The notes below the pieces were generated by a model that worked only from the letters and a program-made list of their open reading frames with translations, made no database searches and was not told where the DNA came from. A stretch of 21,931 bases of DNA from CAZXYF01 sp964644705. GTDB taxonomy: Bacteria; Planctomycetota; Brocadiia; SM23-32. The position numbers were made by a program, and so were the translations under genes. Location: positions 1-21,931 of the forward strand of contig CAZXYF010000034.1 in the NCBI GenBank assembly GCA_964644705.1, written 5' to 3'. Shown in pieces: positions 7,540 to 16,210 of the stretch; the stretch's first letter is position 1, and each line of letters starts with the position of its first letter.

Positions 7540-7749
7540 ATGGCAAAAGTAGTTGTTAAACCGGACGAGCCGATAAATTCCGCCCTTCGCCGCTTCAAGA
7601 AGATTTGTGATAAGGAGGGCGTAATCAATCGCGCGAAGCGCAAAGAACGGTTCGAGAAACCAGCGGAAAAGCGGCGACGTGAAGAGATGGAACGACTGAA
7701 GACCATACGAAAAGCGCAGAATGCGGCCGGTGATATGGCGAAAGGCTGA
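7540..7749 (+). CDS. rpsU: 30S ribosomal protein bS21
   Basis: 69-residue basic protein of the 30S platform that helps initiate translation near the anti-Shine-Dalgarno end of 16S rRNA. The opening MAKVVVKPDEPINSALRRFKK and the following RAKRKERFEKPAEKRRREE are diagnostic of bS21. It is monocistronic: strong promoter and RBS ahead, hairpin terminator 28 nt after the stop. The N-terminal VVVKPDEPINSALRRFK differs little from family norms and the length is typical. Confidence 0.95.
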   Translation: MAKVVVKPDEPINSALRRFKKICDKEGVINRAKRKERFEKPAEKRRREEMERLKTIRKAQNAAGDMAKG

Positions 7750-7776
7750 GCATCCGGTTAAGACATTCACCTCTAT

Positions 7777-7809
7777 AGCTCCACCGTTTTATGCGGTGGA
7801 GCTTTTTTT
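7777..7809 (+). terminator. intrinsic terminator of rpsU
   Basis: 10-bp stem AGCTCCACCG (7777-7786) / CGGTGGAGCT (7794-7803), 7-nt loop, then a run of seven T. Its T-tract overlaps the stop codon of the convergent gene ending at 7808. On the minus strand no T-run follows, so it probably works only rightward. Confidence 0.92.
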
Positions 7810-9217
7810 ATTGTTTCAGATATTCCGCACAATCTTCCTTGATAGACTCCAGTATCCTGGACGCCTTTTTCGCTACAGCGTCATCATCATCCTCCGTCAC
7901 CAGCTCGATACTCTCAAGAATATTTTCCTTGAAGAATGAGTCCTCTTTTGGAGCCGGCACTTCTTCAATCGGGAAGGGCTGCCGGCAGTATGCTTCAGCT
8001 ATCCGTTCCGCAACGTTCAAAAGAGCCAGTCGCCGCCGGTGGTTTTCCCGACGGAGCAACGCCTCATGCTCGTCCTTTGTCAGTCGTGCAGTTTCAACTG
8101 CCATGACCGGATTAATTTTCGATCTCTTCAAAAAATCCCCGATGAATATCATGCAGTACTGATGATTTCTGAGAGCGAAAGTTGCATCCTTCATGTTTTC
8201 CCGAACCGGTTTATACTCGTGCTCGCACAAACGCATGACTTCCCATATATCCGGGTGGTCCATGAAAAGCTTGCGCTTCTCAATATACTGGACAAGATGG
8301 AGCGCCACCTCACTCAATCTTTTCTGGCCCCGTAAATAACGTTCTTCAAGTTGCTGTACCTCATCTTTACACAGTTTAACGGCTTCTTCCGATAGCGCAC
8401 ACGGCTTTTCTTCGATCATCAATTTGAACTTCTTTGCCGCCCGTTGTTTCACCGGATTCTCGCTCTTTTCCCATTCCTTCGCCAGGGACTTCAGCAGTTC
8501 AGACTCTTCCCCGACCAACAGACGTTTATCATACTTTTTCTCAAGTGCTGCGACCCTCCGGCGCTCAGGGCCTTTGGCCTGTGTCGGTCGCCCCTCCTCG
8601 ATCCATACAAGGACCTCCGTTATTTTCTCCTGTTCATAACTGGCGGTCTTCCACTGTTTCCGCTCGCGGATCAGATTCTGGAGTGTCTTTTTGTCTTCCG
8701 CTCGCAACGTATAATCCGGCGGCATCGCTCCCTCACTATCCATATGCGCCAGCAGTTCCTCGAACAATTCTCGCCTCGCTGAATTCCCGCCCCATTTGGT
8801 TGCCTTTTGTAACGTGAGCGCGCGAGCCATTCGGGGATCCTCCATCTTATCGATCACCATCTCCTGCAGCACAAAAAGGAGACTGGATCGCGGCTCTTCT
8901 TCGAAAGTCTCCAGCCCGGTGGTTACCACATCGGATGACATCGCCGGAGGGCTGTCCTCCCACGGTCCCGTTATCACATCCAGATAGGTCGTGATTTGAT
9001 GCTGGGTCACCAGCGACCATCCGATCCAGAAGAATGCAAAAACGCAGAACGGTCCAAGCGTGCCCCAGACGAGAGCTTTGAACCAGCGCGGTACAAGGAG
9101 GCCCTTCTCCACCTCGACCTCCCGCCGATATCGTTCTTTCTCTTCCTGACTAATATCTTCTGGATCAAACTCTTCCTGATCGACGGAATCGTTCTGATCG
9201 TTTTGCGTTTCGCTCAT
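7808..9217 (-). CDS. Single-span membrane protein of unknown function
   Basis: 469 residues, family not recognised. The first ~45 residues are strongly acidic (QNDQNDSVDQEEFDPEDISQ), then a charged stretch ending in PRWFK leads into one hydrophobic span (about 48-70, ALVWGTLGPFCVFAFFWIGW). The remaining ~400 residues are almost wholly helical and highly charged, with HEAT/armadillo-like helix pairs (EPRSSLLFVLQEMVIDKM, NPVKQRAAKKFKLMIEE, ENHRRRLALLNVAERIAEAY) and a likely coiled coil around residues 215-320. Positive charges before the span suggest the acidic tail is cytoplasmic and the helical body extracytoplasmic. It is the last gene of the minus-strand cluster that begins at 16023, 125 bp after the OPT-like gene. 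The ribosome-binding site is weak (GAGAA region). A scaffold or partner for the upstream membrane proteins is only an inference from context. Confidence 0.7.
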   Translation of the reverse strand: MSETQNDQNDSVDQEEFDPEDISQEEKERYRREVEVEKGLLVPRWFKALVWGTLGPFCVFAFFWIGWSLVTQHQITTYLDVITGPWEDSPPAMSSDVVTTGLETFEEEPRSSLLFVLQEMVIDKMEDPRMARALTLQKATKWGGNSARRELFEELLAHMDSEGAMPPDYTLRAEDKKTLQNLIRERKQWKTASYEQEKITEVLVWIEEGRPTQAKGPERRRVAALEKKYDKRLLVGEESELLKSLAKEWEKSENPVKQRAAKKFKLMIEEKPCALSEEAVKLCKDEVQQLEERYLRGQKRLSEVALHLVQYIEKRKLFMDHPDIWEVMRLCEHEYKPVRENMKDATFALRNHQYCMIFIGDFLKRSKINPVMAVETARLTKDEHEALLRRENHRRRLALLNVAERIAEAYCRQPFPIEEVPAPKEDSFFKENILESIELVTEDDDDAVAKKASRILESIKEDCAEYLKQ

Positions 9218-9263
9218 ATCATCATTCTCATGTTTGCTGAGGTAACTCCCTGACTTCCCGAGA

Positions 9264-9331
9264 GGACGCCGTTCATTCGTGAGTTGGTTGTGGTAGCATC
9301 ACTTTCCGGTATGTCCACACCCACGGCGTCC
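9264..9331 (-). other. nested hairpin in the intergenic gap
   Basis: A 9-bp perfect inverted repeat, GGACGCCGT (9264-9272) / ACGGCGTCC (9323-9331), encloses a second stem GGTTGTGG (9286-9293) / CCACACCC (9315-9322) with one mismatch. The two stems stack directly on one side, with a 13-nt bulge on the other and a 21-nt apical loop. It sits 47 nt before the start of the downstream minus-strand gene. No T-run follows, so it is not a simple terminator; an attenuator, RNA-processing site or protein-binding leader is possible. Confidence 0.45.
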
Positions 9332-9342
9332 GCTTTCGCACA

Positions 9343-11295
9343 CTAGAACGGCAACATACTGACCGCGCTGGACATAAGCCGTAAGCCCATGGACATCATT
9401 CCGACGAGACCAATACCGCATCCAAAGCCTGCCGCCAGAACGGGGGTGAAATTATTCCACCGTTTCTTCCCGAACACCTTGGCCATATAGAACCGTCCCA
9501 CCAGCGCAGCCAGCAACTCCGGTACGGCATCCAGTGGATCGCCCGCCAGGCCGCGAATCGTTCCATACAGTAACAAAGTGGGTGCCCCGAGCAGGCGAAG
9601 AATGGGATAGGCGACCATGCCATAAGCCAGACCCATTCCCACATATTGAGGTTTGAACGCTTCGAGGAAGAATGCATTTCCGGTCGTTGTTGCCGTCATC
9701 CAGAATGAACGCATAATCGCTCGGCGGGGCCAGAACCGCATTGCATACGGGTAATCTTCGGGGATTTCGCTCATCTGATATATGAAAGACCAGAACAGCA
9801 GACTGACCACAATGGAAACCGGAATAACAAACAGCTGCGCCTTGAAAATACTCGTAAATTTAGTCCCCGTCAATTCCGTCTTCCGAAAAGACGAGGCCCC
9901 CTTCCCGACGTCGCCAATTGGCACCGGTGCTTGCCAGATGTCCACCCCCTTATATCCACTCAGCACAAAAGTCCCTTCCCTGGCAAACGGAATACCGACC
10001 TTATGTCCCGTCAGCCCCTGTAGGCGCGCTCCAACATACGCCATAATAGGGGTATAGCCAAAGCCGAAGGCAATAAGAATCCATATCGGGAACTTTGGAA
10101 CTAAATAGTGACACAACATGATAATCCAGCTGGTTTCCGCCACGAAGAAGAGAAGAGCAATGGAAATCGGGATGTCCCCACGCCCCTTGGGCGGAGCCAG
10201 CACTCGTGTTCCTTTGTCTTTGCCCTCACGCTTGGCCTCCATGACCCCTTTGAACGCCTGATAGAATCCGAGGAGAGCCACGGCAATAGCGGTGCCGATT
10301 GTAAAGCTCAGCCAGAAGTCAAACCGGTTTGCCACCCCCGTTTCAATGTAATCCATCCCGGGCTCCCATCTCTGCAGCACTCCGGCCCGAAACAAAATCG
10401 GATTCAACACCAACCGACCGAGTACGCCCGCTACGAACGACGCTACAACCATCCAGAACGGGAGAACAAAACCGACAAATATCTGGTTCAGATTGGTATT
10501 GATCGCCAGTGGAACCGCCCGCAACCAGCTGACTTCCTGCAGTGTGGGCGTGAAATCGTAGAACGGTACCGGCAGTAAATACAGTGGCTTATTTAGAAAC
10601 ACCCCAGACAGGGTGGGTATGGCCACATAAATCAGCCCAAACGCGATCCCCACGACACTACCAATTGAAAAGCATCTCCATCGCCAGCTTTCTTCTTCAC
10701 TTTCCGCCAGAGCCGTAATTCCTTTCGCCGCGATGGGCGCCAGGGGATAGGGAAGTTTCTCCGCATCACTCGTAACACGGAACAACACATATCCCAGAGA
10801 GAAATAGCTTAATCTATTCCATAATATCCCCAGTGCCATTAATATCAGATGTGGCCACCAGTCGGGATGAAGCAGATTACGCGTCGTATAGGCAGCGCTC
10901 TCCGGTGGTGGGGCAACCCAGTAGGGCAACCGGTTCACAATCTCGAACTGGACGGCTGCATCGCTCCGCACGAAATACTGCATCCAGATGAATCCATAGA
11001 ACCGGCCTACTCCGGCCGCCAGCATACCCGCCGTCACGGAGTGGATCACGAACATTTCCTGCCGCGACAGGTCGGACCGGCAACGCTTGGTGATTTCCAG
11101 CATCACGATCAGGGTGACCCAGATCGCGGCCTTGGTAAGCTTCTGACCAAGCATCAAAAACATGAACATGGAGCCGGGTACAACCAAAAACGCGACGAAC
11201 AGGCCGCCAAGTATTGCCTTGATGCCAAACCCGTCTTTGTATTCGGTTGGCTCTTCTTGATCAGCTCGTATTTCTAGATATTCTTCTGTTGCCAT
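9343..11295 (-). CDS. OPT-like multi-pass membrane transporter
   Basis: 650 residues, overwhelmingly hydrophobic, with roughly 13-15 membrane segments and a short acidic cytoplasmic start (MATEEYLEIRADQEEPTEY). Features that recall the oligopeptide transporter (OPT/YSL) superfamily include YPLAPIAAKGITALAE before a charged SEEESWRWR loop, FGFGYTPIMAYVGARLQGLTG, and a long final helical bundle ending FGCGIGLVGMMSMGL. A periplasmic or cytoplasmic loop around 400-450 carries HKVGIPFAREGTFVLSGYKG. The resemblance is moderate, so 'OPT-like' is tentative and the substrate is unknown. Start: ATG with GGAGG 6 nt upstream. It follows the M28/FtsX gene by 78 bp on the same strand, indicating co-transcription. 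Confidence 0.65.
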   Translation of the reverse strand: MATEEYLEIRADQEEPTEYKDGFGIKAILGGLFVAFLVVPGSMFMFLMLGQKLTKAAIWVTLIVMLEITKRCRSDLSRQEMFVIHSVTAGMLAAGVGRFYGFIWMQYFVRSDAAVQFEIVNRLPYWVAPPPESAAYTTRNLLHPDWWPHLILMALGILWNRLSYFSLGYVLFRVTSDAEKLPYPLAPIAAKGITALAESEEESWRWRCFSIGSVVGIAFGLIYVAIPTLSGVFLNKPLYLLPVPFYDFTPTLQEVSWLRAVPLAINTNLNQIFVGFVLPFWMVVASFVAGVLGRLVLNPILFRAGVLQRWEPGMDYIETGVANRFDFWLSFTIGTAIAVALLGFYQAFKGVMEAKREGKDKGTRVLAPPKGRGDIPISIALLFFVAETSWIIMLCHYLVPKFPIWILIAFGFGYTPIMAYVGARLQGLTGHKVGIPFAREGTFVLSGYKGVDIWQAPVPIGDVGKGASSFRKTELTGTKFTSIFKAQLFVIPVSIVVSLLFWSFIYQMSEIPEDYPYAMRFWPRRAIMRSFWMTATTTGNAFFLEAFKPQYVGMGLAYGMVAYPILRLLGAPTLLLYGTIRGLAGDPLDAVPELLAALVGRFYMAKVFGKKRWNNFTPVLAAGFGCGIGLVGMMSMGLRLMSSAVSMLPF

Positions 11296-11373
11296 CCCGC
11301 CCTCCTACCGGCGGTTTTCGAGTATCGATTCCAATTACAATGAACCCAGATCTCCCGGCTTAGTCCACTACAC

Positions 11374-14300
11374 TCAAAGCACCTCGTCCGCTTCTTCGGT
11401 GAGACGCTGTTTCTCTTCCGGTGTAACCAGACGCCAGATCAGGAGCTGTTTACGCAAGTCTTTCAGGAAACCGCGGTTCATACGGTGCCACGTGGCGAAT
11501 TCACCACTCTTGCGAGTAATCGTAAAGTACAGATACGTAATCTCGGGTTCTTCTTCATCGGGAACAGCCGCTATCTCAACTTCCTGACTGATTCCCATAT
11601 CAAGCGGCGCCACCCAGACGTCAGCTTCCAGAACCAGGGTGGTATGGCCGCTTTCGTCTTCTTCACTATAAAATTTTATATCGTCCGCAGTGAAATTGCC
11701 CACCGAGTCCTCATCGTTACTGTAAAAATATTCCCTCAGGTAGGCCATCACGCCTTTTGCTTCCTTGGAACTTACCGTGAACGGGAAAAGAATTTCCCAC
11801 ACGTCACTGGTGGGCGGTTCAATCGTCATCTGTCGCGTTTCATCGGGCACGCTCAGCTTACCAGCCATGTGTGCGGGCCAGGCGGTGGAAGCAAGAACCA
11901 CCACCATCACCAGTAGAGCCGACCACACCGCGCTGATACTTGAATAGTTCAGGGAAATACCCTCCATCAACCAGGGAACCTGAAGAAGCCCAAAACTCAA
12001 AACCTGCCCCATCAAATACCCGAGCATTGCTCCCAGCACGGCAAAAACACAGCTCTCGGCGAAGAACAGAGCACCGATATGGATTGGTGCCAATCCCACT
12101 GAAGCATAAACCTGTATCTCATCGGTTCGTTCATATACAGCTCCCAGCATAGTGTTGAAGACAATCAGAGCGGCAATCAGAATGGGAACCAGCAAGCCCT
12201 GCATCCCGCTCATGGTCATCTGGGATCGGGTGGCAAGTCGTGTAATATGATTGTCAATTCCAGCATAAAGCGGCATAGAAATGCTGCTGGCGAATTCCTC
12301 CAGAGCTGGCGTAAATGACCGAACCAGCTTCCCGGACCCCTTCTGATCCTTCGCCCCAGCAACAATAGCTCGGAAAGTTCCTCCCATCCGCAAACAGAGG
12401 TCATTGGGGATGACCAGCACACGGTCAGTGTTCATGTGTATATAGTCGGATTCTTTATCCTCCACCCGCTGAGCAGCGAGAAAACCCTCCGCAGTTTGCT
12501 CACCGGTCGCCGTCCAGGCGCCGCCCGCGCCTTTCTGGGCCGGGCCTTTCTGTTGCTGTTGCATGAAATCGACAGGGGTAATGGGCTCTCCATCCAGGTC
12601 CTCATACGCAAACATCTCGGCGCCCCCTGTAATTCCTACCACCGTCAGGCGCCGTCCCAGCACATTAATCTGCGCTTCCCCCACCTCCGATGTAGTGATC
12701 TGCAAACTCTCCGCCATGCTTTGGGGGATGATGCACACGAATGGCCAATCGGGATGCTTTTTCTGGAACCATTTGCCTCCCGCAAGAAATTTATTCATCT
12801 CGGAAAAATGCTTTTCCTTAGGGCTCAACCCAAGCATTGCACTGGCTATTGTGTAACCACTCTTCGTGCCCGGACGAGAAATCTCCAGTTTCAGCTCCAC
12901 CGTCTTATCCCGGCTCACAAACCAGGACCGTTCAGCGACAGTAAAACCCTCGGAGGTGAAATGGTTCGCCACATCATACGACTGGAACTCTCCCAGTGCT
13001 GACCAGGTCGTATTGCGGAGGAGCAAACCGTTGTATGGCGCTTTCGTATCACTCTGGTATTCCAGCAAGCGCGCCGGCATCGTCTCGAAACTGGTGAAGG
13101 ACAGGATCGTAAATGTCAACAATATGAGCGTCAGCGCGGTCAGCGCCGTCCTGATCTTTCGTTTCCGCATATTCGATATCCCCAGGATGAAGGCGGCCAT
13201 CGCCGCGCTCGCCCGGGCCACATCGGCACGGTGAATCGTATTGATATGCTGTTGGATAGTCTCCATAACGGTCTGAAATCTCATAATCAGGTAACCAATT
13301 GTCCAGATACTGGCCACCAGCATGAAAAAACCATCCAGAATGATAATTGGCGTTCGCGACAGCTGGAATGCCGGATGTACCATGCGTAAAACGAGGTAAC
13401 TGAACGCGAACAAGATTGCAATGGCCCCCAGCTTTTTCCGCACATCCACGTAATTGATCAGCAAGCGTTCAATAAAGATCACAAACGGCAACAACAGCGC
13501 AAAATAGAAGACCACACCCCGCACTACGTCGTGTGCAGTCCCCCGCGCATCAGGATACACCCGCGACTCCTTCGACCAGGCCATTCGTGTCTGCCGGTAA
13601 AACACATCATAATTCTTCTCTTGAAGGGCACGTTCCGCGGCCGTGAGACGCACCATGGCCTCCTCATGCATCTCCCAGAGATTTTTCTTGCTGATCGCGG
13701 CCTTCTCCAGGTTAAACAGACGATAATAATCCAGCAGTTGCATGTCTTTGGCCACCTGATAGGCCGTTTTGTAAATGTAGTTTTCTCTGTCCGGCGTGGC
13801 AAACCCCTTCCCCAAAAACAGGTCCTTCGCATTTTTCTGCTGGACAGCCTTATCCTTCCTGGCAAGGGCTACAGGAACATTCAGCAGCACGCCGGCATTC
13901 CCCAGACCTCCCCCCGAAAGAAGAAATTTTACCCGCCGGTCCGGTTTTGTGAAAAACACCGCGAGCGGCTCGGTGTATGAGGTCCCGCTTACCTGCGTCC
14001 CGATAAAGCTTTTGGACCCTTTTCCCAGTTCAGTGTTCGCTTCACTGCGCAATCCCGTTGCTCCGGGCAGCAACCCGAGAGTTAGAGGGTTATTCAGATC
14101 AAACAGAGTCGTGCTGTCGCATTTGAAAAAGTTCAATCGTACATCGGTTCGCCGAAGCTCCCACTCCTGTCGTTTACGCCTGGTCCCACTGATAACAGCC
14201 GGGTCCGACTTGGCGGTATATTCTATTGCTCCATCCGCCGGAGCCAGTTTGAATCCATCCAGCAGGCTGCTCCGGCTGAACCCGAATATCTCGAAGAACC

Positions 14301-16023
14301 CATGAACATCACTGCGCGCAAAAACGCGTCCTTTCACGCCCATCATGCTTTTCTTCCGGCTAATCCTTGCTCCCACAACAGCATCGGCAATGTCCACCGT
14401 GGGAACATAGGTCGTCAATGACTGCTCGATTGCTCGTCCGAAAACGCTCCCAATTTTCCCGGAAGGCACACGGCCGTTCAGGGGGATGACCGGCACATCA
14501 GCGGTTTGTTTCAGGATATAGGCGCTGACAACGGCTGACCGGCGCACATTGTCAAGATATGGCTTGATATTCTCGTAGGTGTCCAATGGGGTGTTGACAG
14601 AGTTGCGGGGATCGCCCGGTGTGGCCAGAGTAATCGCCGGCCGCCCGCTCAAGGAAATCACTTCCGAATCAAACGCCGCGAGATCCGGCAACAACGACCT
14701 CCAACCGCGTCCATGTTGCGGGACAATACCACTCTGGAAGTGAAAATCCTGCACCGTACCTTCCGGACCGATCAGCTCTTGACTCCACTCCATCAACCGA
14801 TCGCTATAATCGGAATATATACGCCGGAGTTTGATGGCGTCGTCGCCCCCCTGATTGTAAAAATTACCTTTAAAAAAACCCGCCAGTGTATTATTCCGAC
14901 TGGAGATATCCAATCCAATGAAAAATTGTGGTTCCCCCGAACGCGCTATTTGCGCACTCCCGGTCACCCGTTTCCGTTTGGGATATATCGTGGATTGTGC
15001 ATATTCCCGCGCACCGCTCAGGCCCTGAAAATGACCCGGCGTCGCCAGCACTTTAACCGTCCGGCGCGGAGGATTTTTCATCAAAAATTCTGCGATTTCC
15101 AGCTGGGATGCCACCCCGCAGGCGTTCTCGGCGCCGGGGGCCAGAGCCGGAACAACCGATGTGCTGTCATAGTACGCGTGACACACCATGGTGTCCCGCC
15201 CCAGGGTGGGATCAATTCCGGGTATTTCGCCGGAGACCATATAAACGGTCGATTCCTTCCACATCATATCGGCCGTCACCGTTACCTCGTTGTCGGTGGC
15301 CGATAACTGTTGGACAGTATCGAGCGCGTCGGAAACAGAAAGATTGCTGGCGGTCCGCTCGGTAAGCGCGGCCACTAGTTTTGGCAATTCTTTGCGCTGA
15401 AGATAATAACGGGGCACCGGAGTGGGAACCGAACTGTATTTTTGCTCCGCATCGGTCCGAAAAGCGTGTTCGGGTTCCAGAAAAATAATAGCCTCCGCAC
15501 CCAGTTTCGCCGCGTTCAACCACCGGGTGGCGCTGTTAAATTCCATCAGAACAATGCTGCCCTTCACCTCCATCCCATTAAAATCGGACAGTTCACCGTC
15601 CCCACCCCAGATCAAATGACCTGTAATTCCCGTTTTCGGGGTTTTGGGAGTTCGAACGTAATTTGGCCGAACACAGTGGATCCCAACCCGGGTCTCCCCC
15701 CCTACACTGAGTGACGCACTCTGTTCCACCGGGGTGATAATCGTGAACGGTTCGCGCTTGACGTTCGCAAGTCCCAGCTTCTCGTAATAATCCTTTATAT
15801 AATCTGCGGCCTTCTGACATCCCGGATATCCCGTAAACCGAGTCGGGATCGAGGACAATTCTTTAATATGGGGTGTCGGATTAATGGCCGACAAGTCCCG
15901 CAATATCTCCATCTTTCTGGTGCCCGATTCGTCTTGCATCGACTCCTGAGCATAAGAAGATGTTCCCCCCCAGGCCATCAAGACGAAACTAAGTGCAAGG
16001 ATTAAAATATTTCTCGATTTCAT
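11374..16023 (-). CDS. Secreted M28-like (pseudo)peptidase fused to FtsX-like permease
   Basis: 1,549 residues. Order: signal peptide (1-25, cut after SYA); M28-like aminopeptidase fold (about 40-500) with an inserted PA domain (145-230); a carboxypeptidase-regulatory-like beta domain (~540-600); a further extracytoplasmic region; three membrane spans (~832-852, 864-884, 891-915); basic MRKRKIRTALTAL leading into an FtsX core of one span (951-975), a ~300-residue ectodomain, and three more spans (1273-1295, 1313-1341, 1366-1384); cytoplasmic tail of ~160 residues. The topology is consistent with both large domains outside. H282, D286 and D372 of the M28 site remain, but the GEE motif is GHF (H331, F332), the second metal Asp is E299 and the last His is N477. 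The start at 16023 is preferred over an in-frame ATG at 16170, which lacks a signal peptide and nearly coincides with the transcription start. No ABC ATPase is nearby. Function is unknown. Confidence 0.85.
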   Translation of the reverse strand: MKSRNILILALSFVLMAWGGTSSYAQESMQDESGTRKMEILRDLSAINPTPHIKELSSIPTRFTGYPGCQKAADYIKDYYEKLGLANVKREPFTIITPVEQSASLSVGGETRVGIHCVRPNYVRTPKTPKTGITGHLIWGGDGELSDFNGMEVKGSIVLMEFNSATRWLNAAKLGAEAIIFLEPEHAFRTDAEQKYSSVPTPVPRYYLQRKELPKLVAALTERTASNLSVSDALDTVQQLSATDNEVTVTADMMWKESTVYMVSGEIPGIDPTLGRDTMVCHAYYDSTSVVPALAPGAENACGVASQLEIAEFLMKNPPRRTVKVLATPGHFQGLSGAREYAQSTIYPKRKRVTGSAQIARSGEPQFFIGLDISSRNNTLAGFFKGNFYNQGGDDAIKLRRIYSDYSDRLMEWSQELIGPEGTVQDFHFQSGIVPQHGRGWRSLLPDLAAFDSEVISLSGRPAITLATPGDPRNSVNTPLDTYENIKPYLDNVRRSAVVSAYILKQTADVPVIPLNGRVPSGKIGSVFGRAIEQSLTTYVPTVDIADAVVGARISRKKSMMGVKGRVFARSDVHGFFEIFGFSRSSLLDGFKLAPADGAIEYTAKSDPAVISGTRRKRQEWELRRTDVRLNFFKCDSTTLFDLNNPLTLGLLPGATGLRSEANTELGKGSKSFIGTQVSGTSYTEPLAVFFTKPDRRVKFLLSGGGLGNAGVLLNVPVALARKDKAVQQKNAKDLFLGKGFATPDRENYIYKTAYQVAKDMQLLDYYRLFNLEKAAISKKNLWEMHEEAMVRLTAAERALQEKNYDVFYRQTRMAWSKESRVYPDARGTAHDVVRGVVFYFALLLPFVIFIERLLINYVDVRKKLGAIAILFAFSYLVLRMVHPAFQLSRTPIIILDGFFMLVASIWTIGYLIMRFQTVMETIQQHINTIHRADVARASAAMAAFILGISNMRKRKIRTALTALTLILLTFTILSFTSFETMPARLLEYQSDTKAPYNGLLLRNTTWSALGEFQSYDVANHFTSEGFTVAERSWFVSRDKTVELKLEISRPGTKSGYTIASAMLGLSPKEKHFSEMNKFLAGGKWFQKKHPDWPFVCIIPQSMAESLQITTSEVGEAQINVLGRRLTVVGITGGAEMFAYEDLDGEPITPVDFMQQQQKGPAQKGAGGAWTATGEQTAEGFLAAQRVEDKESDYIHMNTDRVLVIPNDLCLRMGGTFRAIVAGAKDQKGSGKLVRSFTPALEEFASSISMPLYAGIDNHITRLATRSQMTMSGMQGLLVPILIAALIVFNTMLGAVYERTDEIQVYASVGLAPIHIGALFFAESCVFAVLGAMLGYLMGQVLSFGLLQVPWLMEGISLNYSSISAVWSALLVMVVVLASTAWPAHMAGKLSVPDETRQMTIEPPTSDVWEILFPFTVSSKEAKGVMAYLREYFYSNDEDSVGNFTADDIKFYSEEDESGHTTLVLEADVWVAPLDMGISQEVEIAAVPDEEEPEITYLYFTITRKSGEFATWHRMNRGFLKDLRKQLLIWRLVTPEEKQRLTEEADEVL

Positions 16024-16055
16024 CGTTGAATATCTCAAAACAGGTGATGTCTGAA

Positions 16056-16082
16056 CTCTATCTGCCAGCCCGTCAGGTAGAG
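16056..16082 (-). other. leader hairpin of the M28/FtsX gene
   Basis: CTCTA-T-CTG (16056-16064) pairs with CAG-G-TAGAG (16074-16082), one mismatch inside, 9-nt loop. It lies in the predicted ~150-nt leader, about 33 nt before the start codon. No riboswitch class is recognised. Confidence 0.3.
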
Positions 16083-16182
16083 ACTTGGGGCAACAAAACC
16101 ATGGAATATCAGAAGAAGCAACTATATGAGTCCAGATAGTGAGGAACTCAACGGGGCTGAACCGCTTCAAAACGGCACTGCA

Positions 16183-16210
16183 ATTATAGGTCCTTCTGGA
16201 CTTTTGTCAA
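16183..16210 (-). promoter_or_regulatory. strong promoter of the M28/FtsX cluster
   Basis: On the minus strand: perfect TTGACA (16210-16205), 16 nt, perfect TATAAT (16188-16183). Expected transcription start is near 16176, giving a leader of about 150 nt. It probably drives all three genes down to 7808, as no rightful terminator is seen between them. Confidence 0.8.

Noticed and set aside
16024..16170. 49-residue N-terminal extension of the M28/FtsX protein from the ATG at 16170
   Set aside because: The extension has no signal peptide, would bury the clear one at MKSRNILILALSF, and begins almost at the predicted transcription start.
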